Shown here: in pieces, positions 46,561 through 56,563 of the stretch | How positions within the stretch are numbered: position 1 is the stretch's first letter | Layout of the letters: the number at the start of each line of letters is the position of its first letter | DNA from: JAOUJD01 sp963811265 | GTDB taxonomy: Bacteria; Pseudomonadota; Gammaproteobacteria; Burkholderiales; Burkholderiaceae_F | Length of the DNA stretch: 64,000 bases | Assembly (NCBI GenBank): GCA_963811265.1 | Contig: CAWEQS010000004.1 | Span: forward strand, 1 to 64,000 | Direction: 5' to 3' | Position numbers and translations under genes: made by a program | Notes under the pieces: model-generated | The model's input: the letters and a program-made list of their open reading frames with translations, nothing else | Database searches by the model: none | Told to the model about the DNA's origin: nothing

Positions 46561-47685
46561 TCACGCAGAGGCGGCGAGCATAGCAACGTAATCTGCGTGG
46601 GAGGCGATCCGCGGGTTCGTCGCGTGGCAATGGTCCTTCAGCGCATGCGTGGCGATGTCTTCATAGAGATCGGGGCCGATTCCCATCTCGCCGAGCCCGG
46701 ACGGCAGCCCCAGCCGCCGGTTGAGATCGCGGATCGAGGCCGCCAGGGCCGCGCCGCCGCGCACGCCGAAGACGTCGGCGATCGCCTGGACCTTGTCCGG
46801 CACGACGGCTTCGTTGAACTTGACGACCTCCGGCAGCAGGACGGCGTTCAGCGTCCCGTGATGCGGACCGATCGGCAGCGCGCCCAGGGCGTGCGACAGC
46901 GAGTGGACGGCGCCCAGTCCCTTCTGGAAGGCCATCGCTCCCTGCATCGAAGCGCTCATCATGTTCCAGCGCGCTTCGCGATCGGTCGGCTGGTTCACCG
47001 CCCGGTCGATGTGCTTCAGCGCTCGCACCAGCCCATCGTGGGCAATCGCGTCGGCCGGCGGATTCACGGCCTTCGACAGGAACGTCTCGATGCAGTGGGC
47101 GACCGCGTCCATGCCGGTGGCGGCCGTCAGCTTCGGCGGCAGCCCGTACGTCAGTTCCGGGTCGCAGATCGCGGTCTTCGGCACCAGGTGCCACGAGTGA
47201 AACCCGAGCTTGCGGCCGTCGTCGAGGATGATGATGGCGCCCCGCGCCACCTCGCTGCCAGTGCCCGCCGTCGTCGGAATGGCGATCAGCGGCGCAACGC
47301 CCGGAGTGATCTTCGGGCTGCCGCCGAGGATGGTCGCGTAATCGGCCAGCACGCCGGGATGGGTCGCCATGATGGCGACGCCCTTGGCGAGGTCGATCGG
47401 GCTGCCGCCCCCGAGCGCCACGAGCCCATCGGCATCGTGGGCACGGTAGGCCTCGACCGCCTTCATCACTGCCGCTTCCGTCGGGTTCGACGGCGTCTCG
47501 TCGAACACGGCGACGGGGAGGTCACCGAGGGCCGACTCGAGTCGCTCGAGCAGCCCGGCGGCGACCACGCCGCGATCAGTGCAGACCAGCGGACGACGAA
47601 TGCCGGCGCGCTCGCACTCGGAGCGCGCAAGCGCAATCGCCCCGAAGTCGAACTGGACCTGCGTGATGTAGTAGATCAGCCCCAA
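46561..47685 (-). CDS. Iron-containing alcohol dehydrogenase
   Basis: A group III alcohol dehydrogenase of 374 residues that uses NAD(P) and usually Fe2+. It shows the cofactor motif LVALGGGSPIDLAKG, then IAIPTTAGTGSEV. Metal ligands are seen in MDAVAHCIE, the His of HSLSHALGALPIGPHHGTLNAVLLP. The start is probably TTG 47685, with AGGAG 7 bases upstream. It precedes the liv operon and is divergent from the methyltransferase. The substrate is unknown; related enzymes reduce maleylacetate or oxidise alcohols. Confidence 0.9.
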   Translation of the reverse strand: MGLIYYITQVQFDFGAIALARSECERAGIRRPLVCTDRGVVAAGLLERLESALGDLPVAVFDETPSNPTEAAVMKAVEAYRAHDADGLVALGGGSPIDLAKGVAIMATHPGVLADYATILGGSPKITPGVAPLIAIPTTAGTGSEVARGAIIILDDGRKLGFHSWHLVPKTAICDPELTYGLPPKLTAATGMDAVAHCIETFLSKAVNPPADAIAHDGLVRALKHIDRAVNQPTDREARWNMMSASMQGAMAFQKGLGAVHSLSHALGALPIGPHHGTLNAVLLPEVVKFNEAVVPDKVQAIADVFGVRGGAALAASIRDLNRRLGLPSGLGEMGIGPDLYEDIATHALKDHCHATNPRIASHADYVAMLAASA

Positions 47686-47896
47686 TACGGTCTCCTGCGC
47701 ATGGGTCCTGCTCGGTGATGCCCGCCCGGCTGGCCTCGTGTCGGGCCTTGCGGGGGTCGATCAGTATCTTCGCAAAGCAATATCGGTGCAAGGCGACGGG
47801 TCAAGGTGAAACCCGAACGGGCTTGCTATTGTTCCGGCCGCAACCTCGCACGACTTTCCCGATGACAACAACGAACGCGCCCAGCGGATCGCCAAC

Positions 47897-48787
47897 ATGG
47901 GCGCACTGACGCGACTGCTGAACGTGCCGGCGCTGATCCGGCACCTGAGCCAGAATCGGGCCGGACGTTCCGTTTGGGATCCGGCGGACGACCTCGAACT
48001 CGCGCTGTACGGGACGGTCTTCGGCAACAACTTCCTGCATTACGGCTACTTCCCCGAGCCGCCCGCCGATCCCGAGTCGATCAGCCTCGCCGATGCGAAG
48101 CAGGCGATGGACGACTACGCGTCGCTGCTGGTCGAGCGAGTGCAGCCGGGGGAGCGCGTGCTCGACATCGGCTGCGGCATGGGCGGCCTGCTGGCGCGGC
48201 TCGATGCCGCCGGCGTCCGTCCCACCGGGCTCACGCCGAACCGCGCCCACGCCGCGCACATCCGCTCGCGCTGGCCGCACATCCCGTTGCTCGAGGGCAC
48301 GCTGGAGTCGTTCGACCCGGCTCAGCGGCCGGAGCGCTTCGAGGCGGTCATCAATTCCGAGTCGTTCCAGTACATCGCGCTCGACGAGGGAATCGAGCGA
48401 GTGAAGGCCTTCCTCGCTCCCGGCGGGCGGTGGATCGTGATCGACTACTTCCGGCTGAAGCCCGACGCGAAGAACCGGTCGGGCCACCTGCTCGCGGACT
48501 TCGACGCCGCGATCGCCCGGCACGGCCTGGAGGTCGTCGAGCGGGTCGATGTCACGGACAACGTCGTGCCATCGCTCGCCTACGCCCGCGTGCTCGCCGA
48601 GCGCTTCGCGTTGCCGGTCGCCCACTTCTTCAGCGAGAAGTTCTTCCTGCGTCATCCGTTCCTGGGCTACCTGTTCCAGCCGAGCGTCCGCGAGAAGCTT
48701 TCGAACGTGCGCTTCGATACGCTCGACCCCGAGGTCTTCAGGCGCGAGAAGCGCTACCTGCTGTACGTGCTGCAGCCCAAGGGGTAG
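47897..48787 (+). CDS. SAM-dependent methyltransferase (class I)
   Basis: The 296-residue protein has SAM-binding motif I VLDIGCGMGGLLARL near residue 88 and motif PGGRWIVIDYF later. The N-terminal NNFLHYGYFPEPPADPESISLADA resembles the cyclopropane fatty acid synthase/methyltransferase group. The exact substrate is unknown. It is one of few plus-strand genes and ends before a strong bidirectional hairpin. An upstream ATG at 47862 is in a different frame. Confidence 0.85.
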   Translation: MGALTRLLNVPALIRHLSQNRAGRSVWDPADDLELALYGTVFGNNFLHYGYFPEPPADPESISLADAKQAMDDYASLLVERVQPGERVLDIGCGMGGLLARLDAAGVRPTGLTPNRAHAAHIRSRWPHIPLLEGTLESFDPAQRPERFEAVINSESFQYIALDEGIERVKAFLAPGGRWIVIDYFRLKPDAKNRSGHLLADFDAAIARHGLEVVERVDVTDNVVPSLAYARVLAERFALPVAHFFSEKFFLRHPFLGYLFQPSVREKLSNVRFDTLDPEVFRREKRYLLYVLQPKG

Positions 48788-48802
48788 CGGAACCGGAAAG
48801 AA

Positions 48803-48828
48803 GAAAGGCCGCCCCTGGGCGGCCTTTC
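48803..48828. terminator. Bidirectional terminator between methyltransferase and pckG
   Basis: GAAAGGCCGCCC pairs with GGGCGGCCTTTC around a 2-base loop. On the minus strand it continues as TTCTTTCC and on the plus strand as TCGTTG. It sits between convergent genes. Confidence 0.7.
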
Positions 48829-48846
48829 TCGTTGCGGCGGGCAGGG

Positions 48847-50688
48847 TCAGGCGGCGAGCCGCTGCTCCAGCGCGCTGCGCGTCGCCTGCAGTTCGCGCGG
48901 CAGGCGCGGCTCCAGCTTCGCGAACAGTTCGCTGTGCAGCGCGATCTCCTTGCGCCAGTCGTCGAGGTTCACCGCCGTGATCCGGTCGTACTGCGCGCGC
49001 GGGAACTCGAGGCCCGTCCATTGCAGGTCTTCATACCGCGGCGATACGCCGAACAGGTGTTCGGCGCCACCCGCCCGTCCCTCGACGCGGTCGACGATCC
49101 ACTTGAGCACCCGCATGTTCTCGCCGAAGCCCGGCCACACGAACTTGCCGTTCTCGTCGGTCCGGAACCAGTTGACGGTGAAGATCTTCGGCAGTGGTGC
49201 GCCGCTGCCTCCCAGCTTCTCACCGAGCGCGATCCAGTGGCCGAAGTGGTCGCCCATGTTGTAGCCGCAGAACGGCAGCATCGCGAACGGGTCGCGGCGC
49301 AACACGCCCTGGGCGCCCTGCTGGGCCGCCGTGGTCTCGGATCCCATCGTCGCGGCCATGTAGACGCCCTCGACCCAGGTTCGCGCCTCGGTAACGAGCG
49401 GCACCGTCGTCGAGCGGCGGCCGCCGAACAGGAAGGCATCGATCGGCACGCCGTCCGGGTTCTCCCAGTCCACGTCGATCGACGGGCACTGGCTGGCGGC
49501 GACCGTGAAGCGCGCGTTCGGGTGCGCGGCCTTCCGGCCCGCCTTGCCGTCTTCCGGTGTCCAGTCCTTGCCCTGCCAGTCGATCAGATGATCCGGCGCT
49601 GGGCCCATGCCTTCCCACCACACGTCGCCGTCATCGGTCAGCGCAACGTTGGTGTAGATGACGTTCTCGTGCAGCATGGCCATCGCGTTGTGGTTCGTCT
49701 TCTCCGACGTGCCAGGCGCGACCCCGAAGCAGCCAGCCTCCGGATTGATCGCGTACAGGCGGCCGTCCGCGCCCGGCTTGATCCAGGCGATGTCCTCGCC
49801 GATCGTCGTCACCTTCCAGCCCTCGAACGCCGGCGGCGGAATCAGCATGGCGAAGTTGGTCTTGCCGCAGGCCGACGGGAAAGCCGCGGCGATGTGGTAC
49901 TTCTTCCCTTTCGGCGGCGTCACGGCCAGGATGAGCATGTGCTCGGCGAGCCAGCCCTCGTCACGGCCCATCGTCGATGCGATGCGCAGCGCCAGGCACT
50001 TCTTCCCGAGCAGCGCGTTGCCGCCGTAGCCGGAACCGTACGACCAGATCTCCCGCGTTTCCGGGAAGTGCACGATGTACTTGGTTTCGCTGCATGGCCA
50101 CGGCACGTCCTTCTCGCCTTCCGCCAGCGGCTTGCCGACCGAGTGGACGCACGGGACGAACCCGCCGTCGGTGCCGAGCAGGTCGATCACCGCGCGGCCC
50201 ATGCGCGTCATGATGCGCATGTTCACGGCCACGTAAGCGCTGTCCGAAAGTTCGACCCCGATCTGGGAGATGTGGCTGCCGAGCGGACCCATCGAGAACG
50301 GCACGACGTACATCGTGCGGCCGCGCATGCAGCCGGCGAACAGGCCGTTCAGCGTTGCCCGCATCTCGGCGGGAGCCGTCCAGTTGTTCGTGGGTCCGGC
50401 GTCTTCCTTCTGCTCGCTGCAGATGAAGGTGCGGTCCTCGACGCGCGCCACGTCGCTCGGGTCCGACAGCGCCAGATAGCTGTTGGGACGCTTCGCGGGG
50501 TTCAGGCGCGTGAACGTCCCTGACTGCACCAGTTCTTCGCAGAGCCGGTCGTACTCGGCCTGCGATCCGTCGCACCACACGATGCGATCGGGCTTGGTCA
50601 GGCGGGCCATGTCGGCCACCCAGGCGATCAGCTTCTTGTTCCTTACGTACGGAGGGGCGGCCGCCTGCCCCGAAAGCACTGCGCTCAT
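48847..50688 (-). CDS. pckG: Phosphoenolpyruvate carboxykinase (GTP)
   Basis: PckG converts oxaloacetate and GTP to PEP, the first step of gluconeogenesis. The 613-residue protein has the P-loop FPSACGKTNFAML with the active-site Cys, and FLFGGRRSTTVPLV as GTP-binding loop. The start MSAVLSGQAAAPPYVRN and ASTMGRDEGWLAEHML are typical of the GTP-type enzyme, distinct from the ATP-type PckA. AGGACC precedes the ATG. It is divergent from the D-2-hydroxyacid dehydrogenase. Confidence 0.97.
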   Translation of the reverse strand: MSAVLSGQAAAPPYVRNKKLIAWVADMARLTKPDRIVWCDGSQAEYDRLCEELVQSGTFTRLNPAKRPNSYLALSDPSDVARVEDRTFICSEQKEDAGPTNNWTAPAEMRATLNGLFAGCMRGRTMYVVPFSMGPLGSHISQIGVELSDSAYVAVNMRIMTRMGRAVIDLLGTDGGFVPCVHSVGKPLAEGEKDVPWPCSETKYIVHFPETREIWSYGSGYGGNALLGKKCLALRIASTMGRDEGWLAEHMLILAVTPPKGKKYHIAAAFPSACGKTNFAMLIPPPAFEGWKVTTIGEDIAWIKPGADGRLYAINPEAGCFGVAPGTSEKTNHNAMAMLHENVIYTNVALTDDGDVWWEGMGPAPDHLIDWQGKDWTPEDGKAGRKAAHPNARFTVAASQCPSIDVDWENPDGVPIDAFLFGGRRSTTVPLVTEARTWVEGVYMAATMGSETTAAQQGAQGVLRRDPFAMLPFCGYNMGDHFGHWIALGEKLGGSGAPLPKIFTVNWFRTDENGKFVWPGFGENMRVLKWIVDRVEGRAGGAEHLFGVSPRYEDLQWTGLEFPRAQYDRITAVNLDDWRKEIALHSELFAKLEPRLPRELQATRSALEQRLAA

Positions 50689-50866
50689 TGGTCCTGCCTC
50701 CAAGGTCGTCGCCTTGTCCCTCGGCGAGGGCGAAGCGATCGTGATTCCTGCCTCTTCGTGGCTTGTGGCCGCGAGCAACCGGCGGGCGGTGGATTGCCCC
50801 GATGCGCCGGGTTGCGGGAAAGCGGGTTATTTTAGCCGGGGCCACCGACCCGACCAAGGCAGGCGA

Positions 50867-50938
50867 ATGAGCAAGTCCTCGGCCGGACCCGACGAACGGC
50901 GGCTCCCTCTCCCATACAGACCCGGAACACCACGATGA
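50867..50938 (+). CDS. Possible short upstream ORF (23 aa)
   Basis: A frame of 23 codons starts at ATG 50867 after AAGGCAGG and ends with TGA that overlaps the dehydrogenase ATG (ATGA). It is Arg/Pro-rich and has no recognised homologue. The overlap suggests possible translational coupling as a leader. It may equally be chance. Confidence 0.25.
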   Translation: MSKSSAGPDERRLPLPYRPGTPR

Positions 50939-51933
50939 AGATCCTGATCCTCGACGACTATCAGGACGTCGTCCGCCACCTCGATTGCTTCGCGCGCCTC
51001 GACGGTCACGACGCGCGGGTGCTCACGGCGACGGCCGCCGGCCTCGGCCAGCTCGCGTCGCGCCTGCAGGAGGCGGAGGCCCTGGTCCTGACGCGCGAGC
51101 GCACGCGGATCACCGATGCGCTGCTGGCCCGCCTGCCGAAGCTTCGGCTGATCAGCCAGACCGGCAAGGTCGGCCCGCACATCGACCTCGAGGCCTGCAG
51201 CCGCCGTGGCGTGGCGGTCGCCGAGGGGACGGGCTACTCGGTGGCGACCGCCGAGTTCACGTGGCTGCTGATCCTCGCCGCGATGCGCCGGCTGCCTTCC
51301 TACATGGCGAACCTCTACGCCGGCGCGTGGCAGCAGAGCGTGCCGGCGCGACACGACTGGCCGCTCGCCGGCCTCGGCGTCGCGCTCGCCGGCAAGACGC
51401 TCGGCGTGTGGAGCTACGGCAAGATCGGCGCGCTGGTCGCCGGCTACGGCAAGGCCTTCGGCATGAAGGTGCTGGTTCACGGCAGCGAGCAGGCGCGCGC
51501 ACGCGCGGAGGCGGACGGCTACGCGATCGCGCCGATCCGTGAAGAGCTGTTCGAGCGCGCCGACGTGCTGACGCTGCACCTGCGCCTGGCCGAGACCACG
51601 CGCGGATGCGTGACGCGGCAGGACCTGGCGCGGATGCAGCCCACTGCGCTCCTGGTCAACACGAGCCGCGCCGAACTGGTGGAAGCCGGCGCGCTCGTCG
51701 CAGCCCTGCGCGACGGACGGCCAGGGATGGCCGCCGTCGACGTCTACGAACGCGAACCCGTGCGCGACGAACCGCTGCTGCGGCTTCCGAACGTCATTGC
51801 CTCACCGCACCTCGGGTTCGTGGAGCGCACGTCCTACGAGACCATGTTCGGCGGCGCATTCGACAACGTCGTCGCGTTTGCCGCGGGCGAGCCGCGCAAC
51901 ATCGTCAACTCCGCCGCCCTCGCGGCCCGATAG
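50935..51933 (+). CDS. D-2-hydroxyacid dehydrogenase family protein
   Basis: The 332-residue NAD-dependent dehydrogenase oxidises or reduces a 2-hydroxy acid. It starts MKILILDDYQDVVRHLD. Its Rossmann segment reads LGVWSYGKIGALVAGY; the second glycine of the usual GxGxxG is Ser. The catalytic triad is visible as Arg in LVNTSRAELVE, Glu in DVYEREPV and His in SPHLGFVE. It is related to D-3-phosphoglycerate dehydrogenase, but without an ACT domain. The substrate is unknown. It is divergent from pckG. Confidence 0.92.
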   Translation: MKILILDDYQDVVRHLDCFARLDGHDARVLTATAAGLGQLASRLQEAEALVLTRERTRITDALLARLPKLRLISQTGKVGPHIDLEACSRRGVAVAEGTGYSVATAEFTWLLILAAMRRLPSYMANLYAGAWQQSVPARHDWPLAGLGVALAGKTLGVWSYGKIGALVAGYGKAFGMKVLVHGSEQARARAEADGYAIAPIREELFERADVLTLHLRLAETTRGCVTRQDLARMQPTALLVNTSRAELVEAGALVAALRDGRPGMAAVDVYEREPVRDEPLLRLPNVIASPHLGFVERTSYETMFGGAFDNVVAFAAGEPRNIVNSAALAAR

Positions 51934-51984
51934 CGGGGCCGGCGCGGCAAGGCGTCCGGCCGTGATCGACGCCGCGGCGCAGCG

Positions 51985-52192
51985 TCAGCCGATGAACGTC
52001 GATTTCGACCGCCTGCGGCCCTTTCTGGCCCTGCTGCACCTGGTACTCCACGCGCTGGTTCTCCTTCAGCGTGCGGAAGCCTTTCGACTTGATGCCGCTG
52101 TAGTGGGCGAACAGATCCGAGCCGCCATCGTCGGGCTTGATGAAGCCGAAACCCTTGCCTTCGTTGAACCACTTCACTACGCCTGTCGCCAT
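51985..52192 (-). CDS. Cold-shock protein, CspA family (C-terminal frameshift)
   Basis: This small RNA-binding protein has the cold-shock fold: VVKWFNEGKGFGFIKPDDGG (RNP1) and LFAHYSGI (RNP2). The frame as read runs on to 51905 with a 25-residue unrelated tail. One extra base near 51998 explains this: deleting it gives VEITFIG followed by a stop, the normal end of a 69-residue CspA. I therefore prefer the shorter protein. The gene lies downstream of the AbrB gene, and its 5' leader probably holds the usual cold-shock control. Confidence 0.88.
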
Positions 52193-52342
52193 GCGATTTC
52201 ACTCCGGAACGTCGGCACCCCAGGCGCCTTGGCTCCACTCTAGGGCCTGCGCCACCGCTGGCAATCCGGACGTCCACGTACGCCGGGCGTCGAGAGCGTC
52301 GCGGAAGTGCGCGATGCGGCACGCGACGCCGCCGCCGGCGAC

Positions 52343-53392
52343 TCAGGCGATGTCGGCGCGCCGGTTCGTCCAGCGCCGCCACGTGCGGTACGTGATCCCC
52401 ACGCTCAGCACGACGGCGGCCATCCGTATCGCGTGGAACGCCGTGACGATGGGCACCCCGAGCCGCAATGCCTTCGCGGTGAGCGCCATCTCCCCGATGC
52501 CGCCCGGCGTCGTCGCGACGATCGCGGTCGACCAGTGCAGCCCGGAGCCGACGGACAGCATCCAGCCGAACGCGGCAGCGACCACGAGGTACACGAGCGT
52601 GATCGCCGCCACGGCGCCGAGGAAGCGCGGCGCCGACTCGAAGAACTCGGGCGTGAAGCGCGTGCCGAGCCCGATGCCGATCAGCAGCTGCCCGGCATTG
52701 ACGACGGGCACGGGCAGCGACGACCAGGTGAGGCCCATCGACGTGACGACCGCGGCGGCCAGCAGGGGCCCGATCATCCAGCTGTTCGGCGAGCCCACGC
52801 GGCGCATGACCAGCGCCGCCCCGCCCGTGACGACCGCCAACAGGGCGAATCCGCCCCACGAGAAGTCGCGCGCGATCGGCACGTAGGGATCGAGGCCGTG
52901 GATGTCGAACGCGTTCAGCAGCAACGGCACGATCAGAACGACCAGCATGATGCGCAGGCTGTGCGCGGCGGCTACGCGCTCGACCTGCCCGCCGTGCCGC
53001 TCCGCCAGGACCGCCATCTCGCTGGCGCCGCCGATCGCCATGCCGAAGAACGACGTCGGCGCATCGGTCGCGACCATTCTTCCGAGCAGCCAGCTGCCGA
53101 GCACGCCGAGCGCGAGCGCGAAGGCCACGGCCAGGGCGACCCACGGCCCGAGGCGAACCACCTCGCGCACGACATCGGGCGAGAAGTACAGCCCGAGCGC
53201 AACGCCGATGATCCACTGCCCGGCCTGGCGGCCGCCGGGTGGCGACGCGAGCCGGCCGTGCAGCATGCTGGCGAGCGCAACCGCCACCAGCGGCCCGATC
53301 AGCCATGGCAGCGGCGCCCGGATCCAGACGCAGATGAGCGCACCAGCCAGCGCGACGACGAGTGAACGAAGGACGGGAAGGACGTGGACCAT
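52343..53392 (-). CDS. AbrB family membrane protein (PF05145)
   Basis: The 349-residue integral membrane protein has two repeated halves of about 150 residues, each with several helices. It is related to the family labelled AbrB or ammonia monooxygenase, although no enzyme activity is shown for it. Motifs are APLPWLIGPLVAVAL near the N-terminus, FGMAIGGASEMAVLAERHGG, and VATTPGGIGEMALTAKAL in the second half, an obvious duplication. It lies downstream of tctA and may transport a carboxylate or metabolite, an inference from position only. Confidence 0.85.
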   Translation of the reverse strand: MVHVLPVLRSLVVALAGALICVWIRAPLPWLIGPLVAVALASMLHGRLASPPGGRQAGQWIIGVALGLYFSPDVVREVVRLGPWVALAVAFALALGVLGSWLLGRMVATDAPTSFFGMAIGGASEMAVLAERHGGQVERVAAAHSLRIMLVVLIVPLLLNAFDIHGLDPYVPIARDFSWGGFALLAVVTGGAALVMRRVGSPNSWMIGPLLAAAVVTSMGLTWSSLPVPVVNAGQLLIGIGLGTRFTPEFFESAPRFLGAVAAITLVYLVVAAAFGWMLSVGSGLHWSTAIVATTPGGIGEMALTAKALRLGVPIVTAFHAIRMAAVVLSVGITYRTWRRWTNRRADIA

Positions 53393-53455
53393 CAGCGGCG
53401 GCCCGCGCGCAGGGCGCGGACGTTGTCGCGGCCCTGTCGAAGGCCGCGCCGCAGT

Positions 53456-54952
53456 CTAGCCGCCGCGCCGCCGCCGCACTGCGCGCGCGACCAGCGGGGC
53501 AAGCAGGATGATCGCGGTCAGCAGGAACAGCGCAGCCGAGATCGGGTGCGTGATGAACACCGACGGGTCGCCCTGGCTGATCGACAGCGCGCGCCGCATC
53601 TGGCTCTCGGCCAGCGGCCCCAGGATGAGGCCGATCACGGCCGGCGCGACCGGGAACCCCCAGCGCCGCATCCCGAAGCCCAGCAGCCCGAACACGTAGA
53701 GCGTCACCAGGTCGACGACCGACTGGTGCAGGCTGTAGGCGCCCAGCGTCGCGAACACGAGGATCGCGCCGTACAGCAGCGGCTTCGGGATCTTCAGCAC
53801 CTGCACCCAGAGGCCGATCAGCGGCAGGTTCAGGACGAGCAGCAGCACGTTGCCGACGTACAGGCTAGCGATCAGCGCCCACACGAGGCTGGCCTGGGTC
53901 TGGAACAACAGCGGACCCGGCTGGATGCCGTAGTTCTGGAACGCGGCGAGCAGGATCGCCGCGGTGGCCGACGTCGGAATGCCGAGCGTCAGCAGCGGGA
54001 CCAGCACGCCGGTGGCGGCCGCGTTGTTCGCCGCCTCGGGCCCCGCGACGCCCTCGATGGCGCCGTGCCCGAACTCTTCCGGCTTCTTGCTGAGCTTGCG
54101 CTCCATGGCATACGACAGGAAGGTCGGGATCTCGGCCCCGCCGGCGGGGATCGTGCCGAACGGGAAGCCCACGGCCGTCGCGCGCAGCCACGCCGGCCAC
54201 GAGCGCCGCCAGTCCTCCTTCGACATCATCAGCGAACCGGACAGGCGCTCCATTTCCTCGCGCTGCCGGCTGCTGTACGCCGCGACGTACAGCGCCTCGC
54301 CCACGGCGAACAGGCCGACCGCGAGCACGACGACGTCGATGCCGTCGAGCAGTTCGGGCACGCCGAACGCGAAGCGCTGCTGCCCGGTCTGCTCGTCGAT
54401 GCCGACCAGGCCGAAAAGCAGGCCGAGAAACAGCATCGTCAGGCCGCGGGTCGTCGACTGACCGAGGACGGCGGCGACGGTGACGAAGGCGAACACCATC
54501 AGCGCGAAGTACTCGGCCGGGCCGAACTTCAGCGCGATCTCGACGACGACGGGCGCGAGCAGGGTCAGCAGCACGGTCGCGATCGACCCGGCCACGAACG
54601 AACCGATGGCGGCGGTCGCGAGCGCCGGGCCTGCGCGCCCGTTCTTCGCCATCTGGTTGCCCTCGAGCCCGGTGGCGATCGAGGCCGACTCGCCGGGCGT
54701 GTTGAGCAGGATGGTGGTCGTCGATCCGCCGTACATCGCGCCGTAGTAGATGCCGGCGAACATGATCAGCGCACCGGTCGGATCGAGCTTCGCCGTGATC
54801 GGCATCAGCATCGCGACCGTCAGCGCGGGGCCGACGCCGGGCAGCACGCCGACGAAGGTGCCGAGGGTCACCCCGATCAGCCCCCAGAGCAGGTTCAGCG
54901 GCGTCAGCGCGACGCCGAAGCCGTCGACCAGGGCGCCGAAGGTGTCGATCAC
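53456..54952 (-). CDS. tctA: Tripartite tricarboxylate transporter large permease TctA
   Basis: The large membrane subunit of a TTT transporter for citrate-like acids, 498 residues with about 12 membrane helices. It shows LGTFVGVLPGVGPALTVAML, YGGSTTTILLNTPGESAS and GFPFGTIPAGGAEIPTFLSYAMERK. The start is GTG 54952, overlapping the tctB stop by 4 bases (GTGA). It works with TctB and a TctC binding protein in proton- or sodium-driven import. Confidence 0.94.
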   Translation of the reverse strand: MIDTFGALVDGFGVALTPLNLLWGLIGVTLGTFVGVLPGVGPALTVAMLMPITAKLDPTGALIMFAGIYYGAMYGGSTTTILLNTPGESASIATGLEGNQMAKNGRAGPALATAAIGSFVAGSIATVLLTLLAPVVVEIALKFGPAEYFALMVFAFVTVAAVLGQSTTRGLTMLFLGLLFGLVGIDEQTGQQRFAFGVPELLDGIDVVVLAVGLFAVGEALYVAAYSSRQREEMERLSGSLMMSKEDWRRSWPAWLRATAVGFPFGTIPAGGAEIPTFLSYAMERKLSKKPEEFGHGAIEGVAGPEAANNAAATGVLVPLLTLGIPTSATAAILLAAFQNYGIQPGPLLFQTQASLVWALIASLYVGNVLLLVLNLPLIGLWVQVLKIPKPLLYGAILVFATLGAYSLHQSVVDLVTLYVFGLLGFGMRRWGFPVAPAVIGLILGPLAESQMRRALSISQGDPSVFITHPISAALFLLTAIILLAPLVARAVRRRRGG

Positions 54953-55477
54953 AGCCCCGCTCCGCCGAGGATCGGCCGCAACCAGCCCGCCGGAAGGTTC
55001 ACGTTCAGGAAGCGCACGAAGAACAGGAACACGCCAAGCCCGAGCAGCAGGCCGATGGCGCTGTCCCGCAGCCAGCGGCCGCTGCCGAAGCCGCGCGCAA
55101 CGCAGGCAAACAGCACAGCGGCCGCGAGCACGAAGCCCGCCGTGTTGATCAGCGCCATCTGCGCGAACAGGCCGGCGCTGACCCAGCCGAAGGCGCCGGC
55201 GACGAACCCGTGCTCGCCGCGCTCGGCCGGATCGTCCGGCGTGCGCGCCCGCCAGCCCCCGGTGAAGCACTCGGCGAGCAGCAGGCCGCCGAACAGGATC
55301 AGCCCGAAGCTGACCACCACCGGCATCACGTTCGGGCCCACGCGCGAGTAGCCGCCGGAGCTCGGCAGGCTCAGGGCGACGACGGCCGCGGCGATGCCGA
55401 GCGCCATCACCCCGAGCGACAGGATGAGGTCGACCAGCGCGCCGCGGCGCGACGCCGCTGACGGAACCGGGAGTCAC
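54949..55477 (-). CDS. tctB: Tripartite tricarboxylate transporter small permease TctB
   Basis: The small permease, with hydrophobic segments ALGIAAAVVALS and FGLILFGGLLLAE, and two more in its C-terminal half. The downstream frame starts at ATG 55410. Upstream of it, LVDLILSLGVM is needed to complete the first membrane helix, and a GTG at 55477 (VTPGSVSGV) is the likely start with one extra base near 55435. The length without this extension is 153 residues, with it about 176. It lies between tctC and tctA. Confidence 0.75.
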
Positions 55478-55478
55478 G

Positions 55479-56450
55479 CTACTTCTTCAGCCCGAGCGAC
55501 TCCATGATCGCCGAGACCCGGCGCGTGTCTTCCTCGAGGAAGGCCTTGAACTGGTCGCCGGCGAGGAACCACGGACGTCCAGCCCATCCTGCTCAGCGTC
55601 TCCTTCCACGCCGGCGTTTCCGTCGCGGCCTGGACGAGCTTGACCAGCTGGTCGCGCTGCGCCGGCGTGATGCCGGGTGCGCCGAAGATGCCGCGCCAGT
55701 TGCCGAGCACCACGTCGATGCCCTGCTCCTTCAGCGACTTGATGCCGTCCTCGGCGGTCGGGCCGGACACCGCAAGCGCGCGCATCCGGCCGGCCTTGAT
55801 CTGCTCCGCGAATTCGCCGAGGCCCGGCGACGCCCGCGGTCACGTGGCCACCGACGATGGCCGCGAACGGAATCGCCGCCGCCCTTGAACGGCACGTAGT
55901 TGATCTTCGAGACGTCGCCGCCGACCGCCTTCGCGATCATGCCGACGAGGATGTGGTCGGTGCCGCCGGCCGAACCGCCGCCCCAGGAAACCGAGCCCGG
56001 GTTCGCCTTGAACGCCTTCACGAGGTCAGCCATCGTCTTGTGCGGCGACGAGGCCGGCACCACGATCACTTCGTACTCGCTGGTAAGCCGCGCGATCGGC
56101 GTCACCATCGTGAGGTCGACCGGCGACTTGTTCAGGATGATCCCGCCGACCATGACGAGCCCGCCGATCATCACGGCGTTGGGGTCGCCCTTCGCGCTGT
56201 TGACGAACTGCGCGAGGCCCGGCGTGCCGGCCGCGCCGCCCTTGTTCTCGAACGACACCGACTGCACCAGCTTCGCGCTCTGCATCGCCGCGGCGAGCTG
56301 TCTTCCGGTCTGGTCCCAGCCCCCGCCCGGGTTGGCGGGAATCATCATCTTCAGGGCACTGACCGTCTGCCCGAAAGCGGGACTCGACAGGCCGAACGGG
56401 GCCGCCGCGAACGCGGCCGCCACGGCGATGGAAAACTCGCGACGCTTCAT
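55479..56450 (-). CDS. tctC: Tripartite tricarboxylate transporter substrate-binding protein, Bug family (frameshifted)
   Basis: A periplasmic binding protein of the large Bug/TctC family. It has a twin-arginine-like signal (MKRREFSIAVAAAFAAAPFG). Pieces include MIPANPGGGWDQTGRQLAAAM, FENKGGAAGTPGLAQFV and SWGGGSAGGTDHILVGMIA. The frame breaks near 55872, 55835 and 55572; when repaired the end reads AIMESLGLKK and the three cancel to 324 codons. Related proteins bind citrate, tricarballylate and other acids, so the ligand is not predictable. It heads the tctCBA run. Confidence 0.9.
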
Positions 56451-56563
56451 TGATGTCTCCTTTTCTGTTCCGCTTCTTGGCCGCGGAAGCATACCCGGCG
56501 CCGGCCGCGCCGGCACTCGACTTCGCCACCCGGAAGGCCCGCCCACCGCCGCGGCGCAGCGCG

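Noticed and set aside
51905..52192. Cold-shock protein with a real 25-residue C-terminal extension
   Set aside because: The tail is unrelated to the family, and removal of one base restores the normal ITFIG-like end and stop codon.
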